Positions 21,720 to 32,814 of a stretch of DNA of 64,000 nt are shown one piece after another (positions within the stretch are counted from its first letter, which is position 1; each line of letters starts with the position of its first letter). A program made the translations under genes and the position numbers. The notes under the pieces were generated by a model. The model searched no databases. It saw only the letters and a list, made by a program, of their open reading frames with translations, and was not told the DNA's origin. This DNA is from Bryum argenteum (lineage: Eukaryota > Streptophyta > Bryopsida > Bryales > Bryaceae), in the NCBI GenBank assembly GCA_037043015.1, contig CM073323.1, forward strand, positions 4,154,001 to 4,218,000. Direction: 5' to 3'.

Positions 21720-24700
21720 ATGAATAGTTTTTTGGATTATGGGTGGTGGTTATCAAAGACCGAGAAACACATAGCCTTACACATTTCGGACTTTCCATGG
21801 AAACGAAATGGAGTTTGGTGTGGGATGTCTCATAATGTTGGAACTATCTTGAAGATTGTAGAGGTTCAATCATCTTCTGAAGATGAAGTATGTGAAATCA
21901 TCATGCGTGCCTCGAAACAAGATCCTCCTATGAGTTACCTCATGAAGCAATGCAATATTATGAGGTTTGTGGACTTGACACCTACAAAATGTACGGGTTT
22001 GCAAAAGTTGTTAAGTGGTGGGCAAATTGAATCTTTGCTCAGCCAGTCTTCGTGAGAATTTATGTATCAATGCTTCATTGCTTGATGAAGTTGAGCTTGA
22101 AAGATTGCGTATTCTGATGACCCAATACGAACGGTATCTCAATGGAATTGGAAATGCACCAGAAAATTTGCTTGAGGTTGTAAAATTCGGGCATTCTTTA
22201 GTGCTAATCTCCAAATTTGAAGAACGAGATGTTGAGGAATTTCGAACACCGGTTCCTCTTGTCACTCCTATACAGAAAAAGAAGGGTTCACGGTCTTCTA
22301 CCACTCAACGCGACAATAATTCAGAGACAACAAATCTTGCACTATCGTTGTATGATTTTGAGGAACACTCAGAACCATCTACTCACGTACGATCAAAAAA
22401 CAACCGACTTGTTTCTGCTGGGCAATCTTTGCATACAATGGCAAAGAACGATCTAATTCCTTTGCCCACTACCGATGAAGTTGAGATGGGATTCATATTT
22501 GGGAAGGACTTTCGTTTTACAGTGGAAATTGGAAAGGTGAGACCACCTTCTGATCCGTTTACAAATCAACGGGTTTTGAATATCCAAAATGCAGGAAATG
22601 TTTATCAAAGGATGAAATCTCTTCATGTTTTGGAAATGCATATGTTGACATTACGGCCCATGGAGTATGTAGCACCTGGAAATGTCAATGGAGAAAACGT
22701 GCAGGCTTATGTTTTTAAAAGCTGCAAAGATTTCCTTAAATGCATTGATGAGATGCCTGGAAATACGTTCGTAGAGAAAAGAGACGCCATTCTTCCACTC
22801 ATAACTTGGGAACCGGTAGATGGGCAACATATTCTATATGCTTGTCAAGAATTGGCTTTATTGGACCGTACGTGTGGAAATCTCTCTGAGGAAACTTTCA
22901 AAAAAATCTTCGTGCAACGTCCGGCACAAGTGGTGGTTTTTGATGAAGATTTCAAGTATCTTGTGGTTTCTAGTAAGCGAAATGAAGAATCTACTATGCG
23001 AAAATACCATAGTACAGTTGGAGAGACATTGGAAAAAATTCGAAGTGTTTGGACAAAATTCCAATGCCCAAGTCCCTTTAAAGATGAAGATATTGAGAGG
23101 AGGCGGCAATTTCTGCAATGTCTTCCGAGCGTTACTGGTATGAAACCAGATATCAAGGACACCAATATTATGTCTATGAAGAAAATGAACGTGACATATC
23201 GAGATTGGTTGTCTATTGCTACTGTATCAGAGACACAATGGACGGCATTGAAGACCATGTGTGATGCTTATGACCAAGGATTCACTTTCTATTCAGAGAA
23301 GGACAAAAAAGAAGAGTTCAAGACGAGTGGGAAGAAATCGACTACACATGAACGTAAACGGATGTCAATTGGTTGGTTAAAACCACTGAAAGGAACTAGT
23401 CCAACAGACTTCATTCTTTTATGTGAAGCTGCAACTGTAGATTCAAGAGACAAAGATCAAAGAATCTATTTTCATACTTCTCCGAATTTTTCTTCAACAA
23501 ATTCGTTGCAAGCATGGTCAGAGAAGACCAAAATTCGTTTGGGAGTTCACAATGCTCTAAAGTGGTTGGATGCAGAGGCTGTGGGTGGCGTTAACGATAA
23601 GAGAAATTGGTTGATGAGGAGCGTTGAGAAATTTGGAGACAATCAAACCCTTGATTTTCTTGGAAGAGATGCCACAAATGAATTTCGGAAAAGTTGGGTG
23701 TCTGTAAAAGCTATGACCGGATTTGATACTATGTTGAAGAACAAGACATTTATTCCTACCAAGGTCTTGAATCATTTCAAGTTGATTATGGAAGGAAAAT
23801 TGGGTTTGTTTGCAAGTGGAAAAGAAATTTTTCAAGAGATTGAGGGGTTGTGGAGTTTTGAGTTTGAGTATGTTGGACAGAAAGGACTCGGACTAGAAAC
23901 AAAAGTGAAAGTTGGAGGTTGTTTATCTCAAACGGTACAAGGAAAATTTGCACGACCTGCGTTGTGGATGTTTGATTGTAGAATTGGGCCTAGTGGAGGT
24001 TTTTGGTCCGAGGAGGAATATAAAGGCATAGTAAACACGATTGAGACTTGGATGTGTGATACAGAACGCTGAAACGCTATATTTATGTTGCCAGCCGGAG
24101 AAAGTGCAGAAGTTGTCATTCATTTGCTAAATATTCCAGCAGAATCAGGTTGGACTATTATTACAGGTACTTATGTATTTGCTCCACAGTCGGGCGCAAA
24201 AGGTCAAGTGATAAAGGGAGGGGGGAAAATAGTGGCAACTTATACACCAATGGGGCCCATTATTATCGTAATGAGATATCCTCGGACGGCAGATGTGACG
24301 GAGAATTTTGCCGAAGGTGTGAAAAATTGTGATTCAGTATTCATGGAGCCTGCAGTTGGTTGGGACTTGTGTACAAAGTACCACGAGGCACGTTGCCCAA
24401 GGATTGTGGATGAGATTATCAAACCTTATTTTCGTCCTGAGAAATGGATGATTGTGGCTATTGGATTTACGCATATGACACATGCATTATGTGGTCAAAC
24501 CAAAGAGCTCGTACTATTTGAGCGTGATGAAAATATGATAATATGGCTACGAAGGTGGAAAGAAAGAGCAGTTGATGGGTTGATTGGTGATGAAGGTGAA
24601 GAACCACTATGGGAGAATCCTCCGATGGATCCAACGGGAAATTTTACCGAATCTGATGATGGTGATGACCATTCGGAGTCTATAACAGATTCTCAGGGTT

Positions 24701-25191
24701 TTGGATATGAAGATAATGATAGATTTGGCGGTCCTCGAAAGAGAATGCGTTTGGAAGTTTCATTATCTAAGGGGAAAGAAAAATTTGGAACACATTTAAG
24801 TGAAGACAATGAGTCTATGGATTTTTCAAGTCCTAGTACTTATCATGTTCCGTCTACGCAAGAAATATCACAATTCAACGAAGATGGCTATTACTATGAT
24901 GCCCGCTTAGATCGTTGGAATGACGGCATGACATGGTACATTCGGAAAGAAATTGGGAGTGATACTATAGGTGGAAAACCTACATATAAATATATCGCTT
25001 CAGATATTCGAGAACTTCAACAAATAATATCAGAGACTGCAAGTGACGAGGGAAATTTGACAACAACGGAGGTGAATGAAGTGAATGCAAGTGTAATTGT
25101 TGCTACAAATTTTGCAGAGAATGCATTAGTGCATCCATCTCTTCAAAACCCTTATAGTTTAGGGTTAGGCCTTTCTGAGTCTGGAGAATAA
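21720..25191 (+). pseudogene. Gene B, element copy 2: VDGQH-motif protein with one stop and one frame change
   Basis: About 1150 codons: 21720-22055 (ATG), then a +1 frame change near 22015-22055, a 685-codon frame to a TGA at 24070-24072, then the same frame on to 25191. The TGA replaces Trp: copy 1 reads VERWNNILF where copy 2 reads TER-stop-NAIF. Features: GWWLSK near the start; ITWEPVDGQHI at 22803-22835, resembling the VDGQH core of ParB/DGQHR-type nuclease domains; HERKRMSIGWLKPL; ALWMFDCRIGP near 23960-23995. The C-terminal third has ATYTPMGPIIIV, IVAIGFTHMTHAL and ELVLFERDENM, a strand-Gly-helix-strand-acid pattern like an S-adenosylmethionine-binding fold, then a long acidic tail. 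Function unknown; ParB- and methyltransferase-like readings are inferences. The frame change could instead be an unrecognised intron. Confidence 0.75.
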
Positions 25192-26351
25192 AATAGAAGA
25201 ATTTGTTAGTTACAGTAGTATGTGATAAGAAGTGATTTTTATGTTATTGACATATAGAAGACTTGAGAGAATGTGATGGTTTTGCTTCTCTTGTATATGT
25301 GCACCTTATAGAAAATAAATTGCATATATGAGTCTATTTTCTTTAAATGGTTTGATGACATTAAATGTGTATTGTGTGAATTGAAGTAACTAGGAAGGAA
25401 TGAATTTGGTTACAATACTGAGATTTCTTGTAAAATTCAACATGAAGCATTAACCCCTAAGGGTCCCTAGCTTTTTGGACGTGATATCATCATTACTTTT
25501 GATGCATTATAGATTTAAATGTGAGTAAAGTATAAAAATCTCAAGTGTTCAATCCAGTAACATAACTATTGTAGATCATATGATGAATTTTGGGATCATT
25601 TGGCCATATAGATTGCAAGATCACAATGTTTTAGTGCTAAAAAGGATGCTAAACTTTTCCTATCAACAAAGTAAGAGGTGAAATTTGTTTTCAATACTGC
25701 TCAAATAAAACACCTTTGAATTATAAAGTAGTTTCAAATCATTGCATAAACACATTGGTACCAAAAATGCCTCATGAAAAATATATTCATGTGAGGTCTA
25801 TCATTTTTATAAAAATTAGAACTCAAATGAAGTTTTCTTATAGGTTATGCATTTATATACATTATGCGAAATTTATGTTTATAATATTGAAATCTATTTC
25901 CACATTTATTTCAAATTAAAAATTCTAGAATTGAGATTGTTTGTTGAAAACTTTCTTTTCATTAAGATTGACATGGTTTAATTTATGATTTAAGATCTAT
26001 ATAAAACTACTTATGATTTACGTGTTTTTTTCAGAGTGTATGTACTCCTACTCACCATGTATAATTAAAGTTAATTAAGCCCTATGAGTTTACTCTATGG
26101 ATATGCATTAATTCTCAAAAAGATAATATTAAATAATCAGATTTTATGTTAATTTAAAAATTACAATATAGATACTGAAAATTAAAATTGGTTTATTTTT
26201 TCCATATGTACACACCTTTGCATTGCATGTCATTATGTTTGACGTCTTCAAACAAATAAAACTCGTATTAATATACGAATGTAGGCTCCCTTTTTGACAT
26301 CATATTGAGCCAATCTTACAATTAACCCAAAAAAATAGTGCACATGGCTAT
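25192..26351. other. 3' region of element copy 2
   Basis: AT-rich, non-coding. A TTAACCCCTAAGGGTCCCT motif at 25451 resembles one end of a TTAA-type MITE, but no partner end is seen. Confidence 0.6.
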
Positions 26352-26376
26352 GTGCACTTTTAACGAATCAAGTGTT
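26352..26376 (-). repeat. Right terminal inverted repeat of element copy 2
   Basis: Inverse complement of 14683-14707 with two differences. It is preceded by a palindrome, GTGCACATGGCTATGTGCAC, at 26338-26357. Confidence 0.8.
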
Positions 26377-26536
26377 TTATATATATTTGTTTTCACTTCC
26401 TTAGCTTCTTACTTTCTAAGCCTTCTATTGACTCAAATGTATTTCTCTTGGCTTTTCACTTCTAATACAAAACGCCCCTTAATAAATACAATGTCATTTA
26501 AGATGTTTTCTTAGTACCCAACATTGAGATGCTACT

Positions 26537-26981
26537 AAGGCCCTTTTTACATTAGGAATGAGAAGCCTTCAACCAAACTCTACTTGGGCCATGATCCATA
26601 CTTGAGAAGCCAATCCTTGAGAAGCTATGACCTTTGGATGAAGTACAAAGTGAGAGAAGGTCAAAAACTCCCATGTGGAGTTTTTCTCTAAAATGAACTC
26701 ACAATATACTAAATGATTGGTAGTGGTTTTTTGCCTAATGGTCCTTTTGATTTTCAATCAGACCCACCTCATTGAAGTAAACTTCATTACAATTATGGGG
26801 TTTTCATTATTGTGCACTTTTGTTGCCATGGAGAACAAAAGTGTTGTTCATGTCATTCTTTTTTCCTCTTTCCCTTTATTTCAAATATGCTTGTATAAAG
26901 TCTCATTTCTATGGCTTCTCAATTCCTATACCCTCCCGTATTTTCTCGTTGCTTCTCCTTCTAGTTTAAAGCACCCTTCAA
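26537..26981 (+). mobile_element. MITE with CATTAGGAATGAGAAGCC ends
   Basis: About 445 bp. The left end (TTTACATTAGGAATGAGAAG) is inverted at the right as GCTTCTCCTTCTAGTTTAAA; a second inverse match, GGCTTCTCAATTCCTATA, lies at 26913-26930. It is the intact relative of the MITE split by element copy 2. No coding capacity; superfamily not decided because no clear target duplication is visible. Confidence 0.7.
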
Positions 26982-26990
26982 ATGTAAATA

Positions 26991-27376
26991 CCTCAAGGCA
27001 CCACAAGCCTTGACTTGTTGGTTAAGGCTTAGGCCCCCAATGAGGAGGTCGTGGGTTCTATTCCCCATTATGGCGTGGTGCTCACCACTATAGTCCACCC
27101 AACTATTGCGGGTCCACCCAACTATTGCGGGAGGTCCTTGGACCTTGTTGTATGAGTACCTCAAAGCCCTTTGGGAAGATACTATGTCAAGTATCTTCAA
27201 GGCACTAGTAACTAGGCTAGAAACTAACGTAGTTATAGTGTCCACCCTCGAGAGGGGGAAGTAGTATTGTTCTAATTTCCCCTTGTCCGGTGGCCAGCGG
27301 GATATTAGCATTACGAACAGACACTTCATTCACGCCGGCCACTTAGAAAGGAACAAAGTTTTCATCTATCTATTTA
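26991..27376 (+). mobile_element. SINE, copy 2 (tRNA-type head in sense orientation)
   Basis: The head has A-box-like TTGGTTAAGGCTTAG (27018-27032) and B-box-like GGTTCTATTCC (27054-27064). A 14-bp repeat (CCACCCAACTATTG) follows, then a body shared with 10860-11027 including CTTGTCCGGTGG, ACGAACAGACACT and TTCACGCCGG, and a CATCTATCTATTTA tail. This is the most complete SINE in the window and defines the family. It ends about 340 bp upstream of the RanBPM-like start codon. Confidence 0.85.
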
Positions 27377-27714
27377 GAATTATACAGTAGCGACAAGGAC
27401 ACTGTGAAGACTAAGTTCGTTTCTATTTAAACTTCCTCCCAATTCAAAATCATGCAACGGCTCACCCCAGGACAATGGAATCTGATCAGCCGTGCCGAGT
27501 CGGTGATGCTCGAAATGGAATAACGAGAGACCCGGCCCTGTCCGGCCCGGCACGGCACGGCACGGAGGCGTGCACAAGCGGGAGATCTCGGCCAACGGAG
27601 GGTGCTGCGTGCCAGCGCCACAACAGCAGAGCCCTCAGAAGAGCCGCAGGCAGGCCGGGAAGGAAACAGCTGCCATCCAAAGCGTAGAGTAGAAAGAAGA
27701 CAGACCACATCGCC

Positions 27715-30700
27715 ATGGCGCCCATAAGCCGGTTGCCATCGCCCTCGCCCTCGCCGCGCATGTGGAATGTCCTCGACTGCAAACAGCAGCTGCTTAAAGT
27801 CTCCGACCACGGCCTCAAACTCTCCTATAAAGGTCCCTTCACCTCCCATTCCTCCATTCCCATTACCATCCCCTGCATCGCATTTCTTTCAGTTAGGGTT
27901 TCACGTATCTCGGCATCGCTTAGGGTTCGCGGCGATTCACGAGCGATTCGTAATTTGCGTTGATTAGGTCGAATCAGCTGTGGCGTGGATTATGAGATCA
28001 GTCTAGGGTTTGATCGATTCAGCTGAACTTGCAAGGTTTAACCAGCGACCGTTCGGTTAAGGTTCGTGTGCGTTGGACTGAGATTCTTCGTGGCTCGTTT
28101 TCTTCCCGTTCTCTTGTCGATTGGTCAAGACGCAGCGTCGAATCGTTATCTTTGAAGTCATTCGAGCGTGGTTATCTACGGATCTAGGGGTTGAACTCGG
28201 ATGGTTTGAGTATACAGGGCGCTACGTGAATGCAGCTTATGATTTAATGCAGCTGAAGGCTCTGTGAAATGTTGACGTGGTGATTATGTATGGATTCGTG
28301 TTGCACCTGGAGAGCTTTACTTGTTGATCGGGGACGTGGGATGTATCTGTGATTAGACGATTTGGATAGTGTTTTTCTTTCTGAATTAGGGTAGGATTCT
28401 GAGATCGGAAGATTGGAGGGCTTCATATCTCGATCTTATTAGGTTATCAAGTGCATTTAATTCGTTTCGATTCAGGTCTTGTGTTTGAAATCTGCACGAC
28501 TTAAATCATATTTGTAGCGGCATCGGACAATGTTGGTCACAGCTGTTTGGTAGTTACGGTTGATTGTTTGCAAGAGATTATTGGATTTAGTTGTGAGTCA
28601 AGGATGAAATAGGTAATATGCAACTCGAAGTCGACTTGTTTGAGGTTTCGGTTTTACTGGGGATTGGTGGAAGAGAGCATCGGTTGGTATAATCATGCCA
28701 CTACTGGGTAAATCACATGGTTTTTACACGGCTGCTTAAGCACCTCTAGGCATTTTTGGAGCATCTAGGTTTCCACCTTATCCAAATTTCAGAACTTCGG
28801 CATTCTTCTCTCGCATCTAGGACTCTTGGGATTCGTCTTTCAACCTTTTACCGCAAAAAATCAAAACGAGTCTTAAGCGGAGAAGTGTGCTCGCAGGTCC
28901 GGGTAATCTTGATACTGATGCAGGGGCTATACGGGCAGATAATCCTGCCCCTGGGAGTGAACCCCTTTATTATTTTGAGGTCACGATAATTAGCAAGGGC
29001 AGGAACGGGTAAGCGTATATACCTCGCAAATTACAAATTGTGCCCCACTTCTCAAGGTTCTTGAGACCTTTGTATTGCGTTTCTTCTGTATGTTATTTGA
29101 GAGATTCGATGAAAATCATCGGAACGTTGATCTAGCATCACCGTGCTGCAGTGGAAGCAGTATTGGAACATCTACCCGGCTTATTCGAATGAGCCAGTGG
29201 TGTCAATGTGGAGTGCCTTGACTTGTTACTAGTCTATTTTTTTAGAATATATCACCATCACTACATTGTGAGTTCTGTCTCAGTTCAAAGATGGATTGAT
29301 TTGCAGGTACATTGGTGTAGGTTTGAGTTCGGCACAAGCTTCTCTTAGTAGATTACCTGGTAAATCATTTCTTCTCTGTTTCTTGTAGTAGAGCATTACT
29401 TTGCAATTGTCTTTTCTCACATACGTTATGAACTTGAAACAATTAGATCTTTTGCACCTCTTTTGCACACTTCTTACCGCCAATCTGACCGTACGCTTAA
29501 CAGGATTTGAGAGAAACAGCTTCGGGTATCACGCGGAGGATGGTAATGCTTTTACAGAGCGGTAGGTGGCTCGCCATCTCTGTGTCACGTTTCTTTAGTG
29601 AAGCTCAATTATCACATTGCTAGATATAGTAGTATTGCTGGCAGGATTCAATCAAGATTGTACATTCTTTATATGAGAATAATATATGTGCTGTGTACAA
29701 TTTTGTATTATGAGTTGGAGTTGGATTTGAGCTTGTGCTAAGGACCTTACTCACGAAGTTCTTGCTTGATGTGCATAATCTGAATTTCCAGCTGTTCGTC
29801 AACTTTGAATTCCGAGGGTCCTTATGGCCCCTCATTTGGCGCAGGTGATGTCATTGGCTGCATCCTCAATCAGGTCAGTTGTTTTCTGATCACGTTGAAG
29901 ACACATATGTGCGATCTGCATATGCTAGATTGGAGTAGTGACTATGTTCACCCTTTCTCCAGCCCTTTAAGGCATCACATATTGGATGGATCAAATTTCT
30001 TTCGCATTCAAAGCAGAGCTTACTTAGTCGTGTCGTTCTATTTGAAATTAGTCACTTACAACCTTCGTCCAGCTCTCTGACATTTATGTTTATTTTGGTT
30101 GCAGATGGAACACTCAATTTCGTTCACAAAGAATGGCGTTAATCTAGGAGTTGCATTTAGGGATGTAAAAGGTGATTATCGTTGAGGTTTTCACTTGTTT
30201 CCTCATAGTAAGCTTCCTTAGTTCTCTTTGGGCGTTTATTGGTTGTTTGAAGCTGATCTATGATGGCTATTATATGTCTTCACACTTTGATCACCTCCAT
30301 CTTTCACAGGACGACATGACTCTTATTCTGGCCATTGCCATTCAGACATAAAATGCTGAGTTTGTTGTGAACCTTAGTTTCAGTTAAATACGGTACCCCA
30401 TCTATTAATCTTATGATATGATTAGGTTGTACCATGCTTAAGTTCTCTTCAATGGAATGCAGGTTTGGCTTTATACCCAACCGTAGGGCTAAGAACACCT
30501 GGTGAGAAAGTGGAAGCCAATTTTGGTTCAAAGCCGTTCGTCTTCAACCTCGAAGAGTTGCAGAAGGTAATGAGTTGTAAGCATCCGTTTGATCTGTGCT
30601 TCCGTTGTCAACAAACTGGCCTTTGATGCTTCTTTCGCTATTTGAACAGGCTCTCAAAATGAAGACTGTGTGGACAATTGATGCTATCGAAATACCTGAC

Positions 30701-32814
30701 AAGAATTCTTGTCTTCACTCGCTGGTGCGCGTTATATACCTGAAGGTCTTGGTGCAGTGGTTTGACTGTTGATATCTGTGTGCATGGAGTTGTGGAATTT
30801 AATCAGCTCATGTCGTATTGCTTGGAGCAGGTTGTTTCGTACCTAGTGCATTATGGATATAGTGATACAGCTTCTGCATTGATCAGTGAGTCTGCACTTG
30901 AGGGCCAAGTTATTCCTGCAAAGGAAGCGGAAAGTATGCGCTCCCGGAGAAGTACTTCCTAAACCCTGCCAATTTTTGCTAATTCAGTATCTTCTTCCTT
31001 TATCATGTATGGCTAATTGTTATTAACAGTCAACCTAGACAACTCCTGCATTTTGTTTATAAAAACTCAAAAAAGTTAACCCTTTTGTTTGAACTGTTGG
31101 CAGAAATTCAAGAGGCAATTTTGGATGGCCGTATTGACGAGGTGAGTTATCCTATTAGCCGGACACATTCAGATTTCGGAAGTCAGACCTCACGATTACA
31201 GTCTTTTATCACCTCGTGAATCGCTCGCTTATTCTCCGGTGGAGATGAGCATGGCATACATGTTTTTCTTGAAGCTTCATAATGAGAGGGCTTCTATGTT
31301 GACCGTTAAAAAGAAGCTAATAGTTCTTGGTGTGTTCTGGTGTATGCAGGCAATCGAGCAGACAAATTATGTTGCACCTGAGGTATTAAAGTGATTCTTT
31401 CTTGTCATATACTTACCCTTTTTACCTCTCTCAATACATCTGCGTGTTGTATCTGGATTTTGATGCTGCCCAGACTGCAATATAGAGAATCTTTGAAGCT
31501 TAGATCTTGTGATTCTGCTATTGTCTTTCTGAGGTTCAGCCTATTAGATATAAGCTTCTGAAGTTAAGTACTCCCAATTAGCACTTTTGTTTTCTCAGGG
31601 TATGAGGTATGTCTTGTTTTAATGTCCTCAAATTTTGTTCGGATCAACAGGTTTTCATGTCTCAGCCATCAGTGCTTTTTCAGTTAAAGTGCCAGAAATT
31701 CATTGAGATGGTATGCAGCTGTGCCCACCCTATCTCCATGCTCAGTTTCTCATATAAATTCCACAAGTTCCAGTGGCTTTCTAACAGTTGCATAGAACCG
31801 CAGTTAGAAAATCCGTAGCTAAAAGCGCTCTTAGATTCCGACAGCCTGGAGATGTGAAGATGCGTAATTAATCCCAAGGTCCGCATTTCTAAATCAACTG
31901 TGCAGATCAAGAGTGGCGATGATGAAGCAACCATGAGTTACGGTCGCAGTGAACTTTCTGAGTTTGATGCCGAGTCTGAGGAGGACAAGCAACATTTGCA
32001 GGTAAATTGTACTGATCATTCAAGTTGGTCTGTAACACCCACGTTGTATGTAAGCAAGCTTCGCTTTTTTAGCTTCTTTGTACTTGCGGAAGCATGACTT
32101 GTTTTGTAGTTGTAATATATTTTCTTGGAAATGAACAGGATGTTATATCACTGCTCGCTTATCCACGCCCAGAAATTAGTCCCTTGAGGCACCTGATCCA
32201 GCCCTCACGCCGACAAGCAGTTGCCGACTCTTTAAATCAAGCTATTTTGAGTATGTTACATGGAACTTTTGCTCGCAAGTGTTGCCTTTTTGAGTTGCTA
32301 TGAACTCGCAAGAAATCGAAGAAACTTAACAAAATCGTATACCTAATTGTACGTCTTTTTTATTGTTTGATAGTTGCTCAAGAGAAGCCCGCTTTGCCTG
32401 CACTTGAGGTATGAAATTCGCACTTCTCAATCGTGTATAACCTGATATCTTTCTGTCCGCCCTTTAAGTTACGTGCGTGGAGTCCCGGTTAATCTGAAGT
32501 CTAAATGAACCCACTTGTCAGGTTATGATTTGGTTTACGTTCATGTGCAGATGTTGCATAAGCAAATTGTAGTGACCAAAGACATATTTTCACAGAGATC
32601 TCCTGGGTCTGCTTCTATGGTAAGGATAAGTTCCTTTGACGTATGCTCTTATTATACGTTTGTGGTTGACTGTCATTCATCGTTAGCTGCGTGCTTGAAC
32701 AGAGACTAAGCCCCAGCACATACGTCTCATGGAATCTTTGAATGTTTTTGTACTTTGTTCTAGATCAATGCATATGAGGAGTTCCACGGACTCTCAGATA
32801 TGCTAGGTGGGTGA
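27715..32814 (+). CDS. RanBPM/GID1-like protein (SPRY-LisH-CTLH), CTLH/GID ubiquitin-ligase subunit
   Basis: Seventeen exons join in frame to 427 codons: 27715-27832, 28897-29008, 29307-29359, 29504-29561, 29792-29873, 30105-30171, 30463-30566, 30650-30724, 30831-30951, 31104-31141, 31350-31382, 31651-31710, 31906-32001, 32139-32250, 32374-32408, 32551-32619, 32764-32814, all with GT-AG borders. The order is an N-terminal region, a SPRY domain (PLYYFEVTI, YIGVGLS, FGYHAEDG, GPSFGAGDVIGC, ISFTKNGVNLG, LYPTVGLRTPGEKVEANFG), LisH (VVSYLVHYGYSDTASALI), CTLH (IQEAILDGRIDEAIEQTNYV, VLFQLKCQKFIEM) and a C-terminal CRA-type region. This matches RanBPM/RanBP9-type subunits, which in plants and yeast belong to the cytoplasmic/nuclear CTLH (GID) E3 complex. 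Length is close to Arabidopsis RanBPM. The start follows a GC-rich leader; exon 1 reads MAPISRLPSP. No defects seen. Confidence 0.92.

Larger units (their letters stand above)
14683..26376. mobile_element. Element copy 2: about 11.7-kb two-gene DNA transposon
   Basis: The ends are AACACTCGATTCATTAAAAG plus TGCAC (14683-14707) and the inverse complement of AACACTTGATTCGTTAAAAG plus TGCAC (26352-26376); only 2 of these 25 bases differ. Just inside each end are further GTGCAC sites, including a palindrome at 26338-26357. Contents: gene A on the minus strand (15079-17991), a regulatory spacer with palindrome arrays and a Di19 exon (17992-21719), and gene B on the plus strand (21720-25191). Left and right flanks look like the two halves of one MITE, supporting insertion as a unit. 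A target duplication cannot be read confidently because the junctions are AT-rich. Confidence 0.75.
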
